A DNA stretch of 64,000 bases from Lamellibrachia columna. Its lineage: Eukaryota > Annelida > Polychaeta > Sabellida > Siboglinidae. The DNA is taken from contig OY759273.1 in the NCBI GenBank assembly GCA_963662155.1, forward strand, positions 24,003,036-24,067,035, written 5' to 3'. The notes beneath the pieces were generated by a model. That model ran no database searches, was not told the origin of the DNA, and saw nothing but the letters and a program-made list of their open reading frames with translations. The position numbers and the translations under genes are program-made. This document shows positions 61,299-64,000 of this stretch, piece after piece. Positions within the stretch are counted from its first letter, which is position 1. Each line of letters begins with the position of its first letter.

Positions 61299-64000
61299 AT
61301 GCACAACCGCACGAATTACCATACCGGACCGGTCGTCGCCCGGGTTACCAAGGACCGCGCTGCTCGACCTCATCTTCCGTCGACAGTGAAAAATCAGCTA
61401 GGAAGAAGAGAACAACTATCAATCGCTCAATGGAACGTCAGGACTCTCCTCGACCGAGAAGTAGCCGACCGACCGGAAAGACGTACTGCACTAGTAGCAA
61501 TGGAACTCGCCAAGTACAATATAGACATTGCCGCCCTGTGCGAAACAAGGTTCTCAGAGTCTGGTAGTCTTAATGACTTGGAATACTCTTTCTTCTGGAG
61601 TGGCAGACCCAAAGGAGAGAGAAGGGAGGCTGGAGTGGGCTTTGCTATAAAGAAGGACATCGTGACAATGCTGACAGAAATGCCAAGGCCAGTAAGTGAC
61701 AGAATCATGATGATGAGACTACCTCTGAGCAAGGACAACTATGCTACAATTATCAGTGTTGACGCTCCAACAATGACAAACCCGGACGATAACAAGGAGG
61801 CTTTCTACAACCAGCTGTCAAGTACGCTCAGAGACATCCCTCGTACCGATAAGCTACTGCTGATAGGAGACTTCAATGCAAGGATGGGAAGAGACAATGA
61901 CAAATGGACCATGGTCATGGGCAAATATGGGATCGGGAAACGCAACTCCAATGGCGAGCTTCTACTGGCTTTGTGCTCTGAGTTCGAACTGATAGTGACG
62001 AACACCATGTTCAAGCAGAAGGATGAACGCAAGACCACCTGGATGCATCCTCGTTCCAGACACTGGCATATGATCGACTTCATCATCACGAGGTGTCGGG
62101 ATAAGATGGACATCCACAGTACTCGAGCCATGCGTGGAGCTAACTGCTGGACTGATCACCATATGCTGAGGTCAAAAGTGGCATTTAGAGTACGACAAAA
62201 GCACAACAGACAAGGGGTAAGAAAACCGACCAAGCTAAACACAGCAAAACTACGTACCATCAGTCATAGGGAGAGCTTCGAGCAGGAGATGGACAGCGCT
62301 CTCGCCCAATGGGAGGAGAAGGAAAGCTCAACACCAGATGAGGAATGGGCAGCTCTGCAACAGGTAGTATACAACACAGCTAAAACATTTCTCGGCAAGC
62401 CAGACAGAAAACACCAGGACTGGTTCGACCCCAACGACCAGGAGCTACAAAATCTAATGAGCAGAAGAGACCAATCCCACCAGAGAGTGTTACAGACCAG
62501 GAGTACTAGATCCACCATTGCAGCGTACAAAGATGCCTGCAGACTGCTACAAAAACGCACCCGTGCCCTGAAGTCAGAATGGTGGGAAATGAAGGCAGAG
62601 GAGCTGCAGAGATCTGCAGACAGAAACGACATGAAGGGCTTCTACAATGGACTGAATGAAGTGTGGGGACCCGCGAAAAAGGGACCTGTTCACCTGAAGT
62701 CAACAGATGGAATGGAGACCTTCTCCGACAGCAAGAGAGTTGTGGCAAGATGGAGTGAACACTTCCAAAAACTACTCAACGTCCCTGGCGACATAGAACA
62801 TGAAGCTCTTGTCAACATCCAGCAGCGCATTACCAACACATGCCTTGATGAGATTCCAAACATGGATGAGATGGCTAGAGCAATCGCCGGCCTGAAAGAT
62901 GGCAAAGCACCTGGGGGTGATGGAATTCCTGCTGAAGTATGGAAGCACGGAGGAGACAATCTGTCCAACAGACTGCACCAATTAATCACCAAAGCCTGGG
63001 AGGAGGGTTCTGTACCACAAGCGTGGAAGGATGCCAGCATTGTAACCATCTACAAGAAAGGAGATCGAACAGACTGTGGGAACTACAGAGGAATCTCTCT
63101 TCTTTCCATAGCAGGCAAGATCTTCGCCAGGATCCTGCTCAACAGACTATCTATTCACATAACACCAGAAGTAGTTCCGGAGACACAGTGTGGCTTCAGA
63201 TCCAACCGGAGCACAGCGCACATGATATTTTGTCTTCGACAACTACAAGAAAAGTGCATTGAGCAGGACCGACCACTATACATAGTATTTGTCGACTTCA
63301 CGAAGGCGTTTGATACAGTCGGAAGGACCGGGCTATGGCAGCTACTGAGGAAATATGGATGCCCAGAGAAATTCTCAACCATGATCGAGGCTCTACATAC
63401 GGGAATGATGGCGAATGTGAGTGTTGGAGGGGAAGTCTCGGAAACGTTCGGTGTTACCAATGGTGTCAAGCAAGGCTGTGTACTGGCCCCCACGCTCTTC
63501 TCCATCTTCCTATCAGCAATGCTTGTCGAGGCTTTCCGAGGCATGGGAGATGGCGTCTATATACAGTCTAGACAGAGCGCTGACCTATTCAACGTCGCAC
63601 ACTTCAGAGCGAAGACCAAGACTACCCAGATACTTGTGAGAGAGTTGCTATACGCAGATGACAGTGCACTGGTTGCCCACTCTGCTGAAGAGATCCAGAG
63701 AATAGTGGATGCTTTCTCCGATGCATCAAAGAAGTTCGGCCTGAAGATTAACATCAAGAAGACGGAAGTGCTGTACCAACCCAACTCTACAAGAACCCCA
63801 GAGGAGGATATCATGGTTGATGGAAACAAGCTGAACTCTGTTCCGGAATTCACCTACCTCGGAAGCACTATATCAAGTGATGGACGCATTGATGCTGAAA
63901 TACAGAGGAGGATGGCCAAGGCTAGCGCATCTTTCGGCCGATTACGCCAGAGACTCTGGAACAACCACCATGTGTCCACGCGGGTCAAAGGCAAGATCTA
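61299..64000 (+). CDS. LINE endonuclease-reverse transcriptase ORF, open to the window edge
   Basis: An open frame without stops runs from after TAA at 61245 to the end of the window, about 900 codons from the first ATG (61299). An APE-type endonuclease comes first: QWNVRT (residue about 44), ALCETRFSESG, LLLIGDFNARMGRD (about 187-200), WMHPRSRHWHMIDFII, WTDHHM (about 284). Then RT: LKDGKAPGGDGIPAEVW (about 535), YKKGDRTDCGNYRGISLLS, FVDFTKAFDTV (about 664), TNGVKQGCVLAPTLFSIFL (about 720), LLYADDSALVAHS (catalytic YADD at 63651, about 785), GLKINIKKTEVLY and FTYLGSTISSDGRID. The style fits RTE-type elements (proteins often annotated as craniofacial development protein 2-like), though the exact clade is uncertain. 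The C-terminal end lies beyond the window. All catalytic residues I can see are present, so this may be a recently active copy. It replicates by target-primed reverse transcription, as known for LINEs. Confidence 0.92.
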   Translation, partial: MHNRTNYHTGPVVARVTKDRAARPHLPSTVKNQLGRREQLSIAQWNVRTLLDREVADRPERRTALVAMELAKYNIDIAALCETRFSESGSLNDLEYSFFWSGRPKGERREAGVGFAIKKDIVTMLTEMPRPVSDRIMMMRLPLSKDNYATIISVDAPTMTNPDDNKEAFYNQLSSTLRDIPRTDKLLLIGDFNARMGRDNDKWTMVMGKYGIGKRNSNGELLLALCSEFELIVTNTMFKQKDERKTTWMHPRSRHWHMIDFIITRCRDKMDIHSTRAMRGANCWTDHHMLRSKVAFRVRQKHNRQGVRKPTKLNTAKLRTISHRESFEQEMDSALAQWEEKESSTPDEEWAALQQVVYNTAKTFLGKPDRKHQDWFDPNDQELQNLMSRRDQSHQRVLQTRSTRSTIAAYKDACRLLQKRTRALKSEWWEMKAEELQRSADRNDMKGFYNGLNEVWGPAKKGPVHLKSTDGMETFSDSKRVVARWSEHFQKLLNVPGDIEHEALVNIQQRITNTCLDEIPNMDEMARAIAGLKDGKAPGGDGIPAEVWKHGGDNLSNRLHQLITKAWEEGSVPQAWKDASIVTIYKKGDRTDCGNYRGISLLSIAGKIFARILLNRLSIHITPEVVPETQCGFRSNRSTAHMIFCLRQLQEKCIEQDRPLYIVFVDFTKAFDTVGRTGLWQLLRKYGCPEKFSTMIEALHTGMMANVSVGGEVSETFGVTNGVKQGCVLAPTLFSIFLSAMLVEAFRGMGDGVYIQSRQSADLFNVAHFRAKTKTTQILVRELLYADDSALVAHSAEEIQRIVDAFSDASKKFGLKINIKKTEVLYQPNSTRTPEEDIMVDGNKLNSVPEFTYLGSTISSDGRIDAEIQRRMAKASASFGRLRQRLWNNHHVSTRVKGKI

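Noticed and set aside
61427..63853. Several minus-strand ORFs of 70-129 codons
   Set aside because: Shadows of the long plus-strand LINE frame, whose endonuclease and RT motifs are unmistakable.

Overview
The window looks like non-coding-rich DNA of a metazoan, most likely an invertebrate. No bacterial features (operons, Shine-Dalgarno sites, dense ORFs) are seen. Instead there are spliced exons, long microsatellites (AT, GT/CA, CT, TAG, TATG, GTGC classes), more than fifteen minisatellite arrays, and many decayed CR1-, L2- and RTE-like LINEs, a tRNA-type SINE and DNA-transposon relics. This mix is common in molluscs and other lophotrochozoans, but that placement is inference. The one gene I can support is a multi-exon plus-strand gene in the 38.7-44.7 kb interval: four exons with conserved splice sites and compatible phases, encoding an unrecognised protein with a strongly hydrophobic Trp/Leu-rich segment. 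An isolated possible first exon lies at 12.9 kb.

Layout. 0-9 kb: CR1 fragments, dispersed short elements (called A, B, C here) and a 22-bp minisatellite. 9-17 kb: mostly unrecognised sequence with microsatellites, a candidate first exon, an L2 tail fragment and AT tracts with inverted arms. 17-25.4 kb: two long minus-strand LINE relics whose own coding sequence has been amplified into tandem arrays (42 bp x about 45 in the reverse-transcriptase core; 60 bp x 7 in the endonuclease), separated by a pogo-like relic that carries its own 34-bp array. 25.4-37 kb: element A copy 2, CT, 33-bp, 44-bp and 69-bp arrays and a TAG microsatellite. 37-45 kb: the spliced gene, its introns filled with CR1 copies, a SINE, element A copy 3, a 17-bp array and a hAT relic inserted in a CR1 tail. 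45-51 kb: no recognised gene. 51.3-54.4 kb: a 56-bp satellite holding an L2 copy. 54.9-61 kb: simple repeats, a 46-bp array and RTE and L2 fragments. 61.3-64 kb: an apparently intact LINE reading frame that runs off the window.

The unifying observation is that many tandem arrays here begin inside a recognisable transposable element or gene. The seed can be read from an unexpanded copy or from the flanking coding sequence: the RT active-site region, the endonuclease C-terminus, the CR1 C-terminus, a pogo-like element, elements A, B and C, and even the splice-donor junction of an exon. Several AT microsatellites are also bracketed by inverted copies of their flanks. I see no operon-like or defence-like system; the interest lies in repeat birth and in the unrecognised membrane-protein gene.
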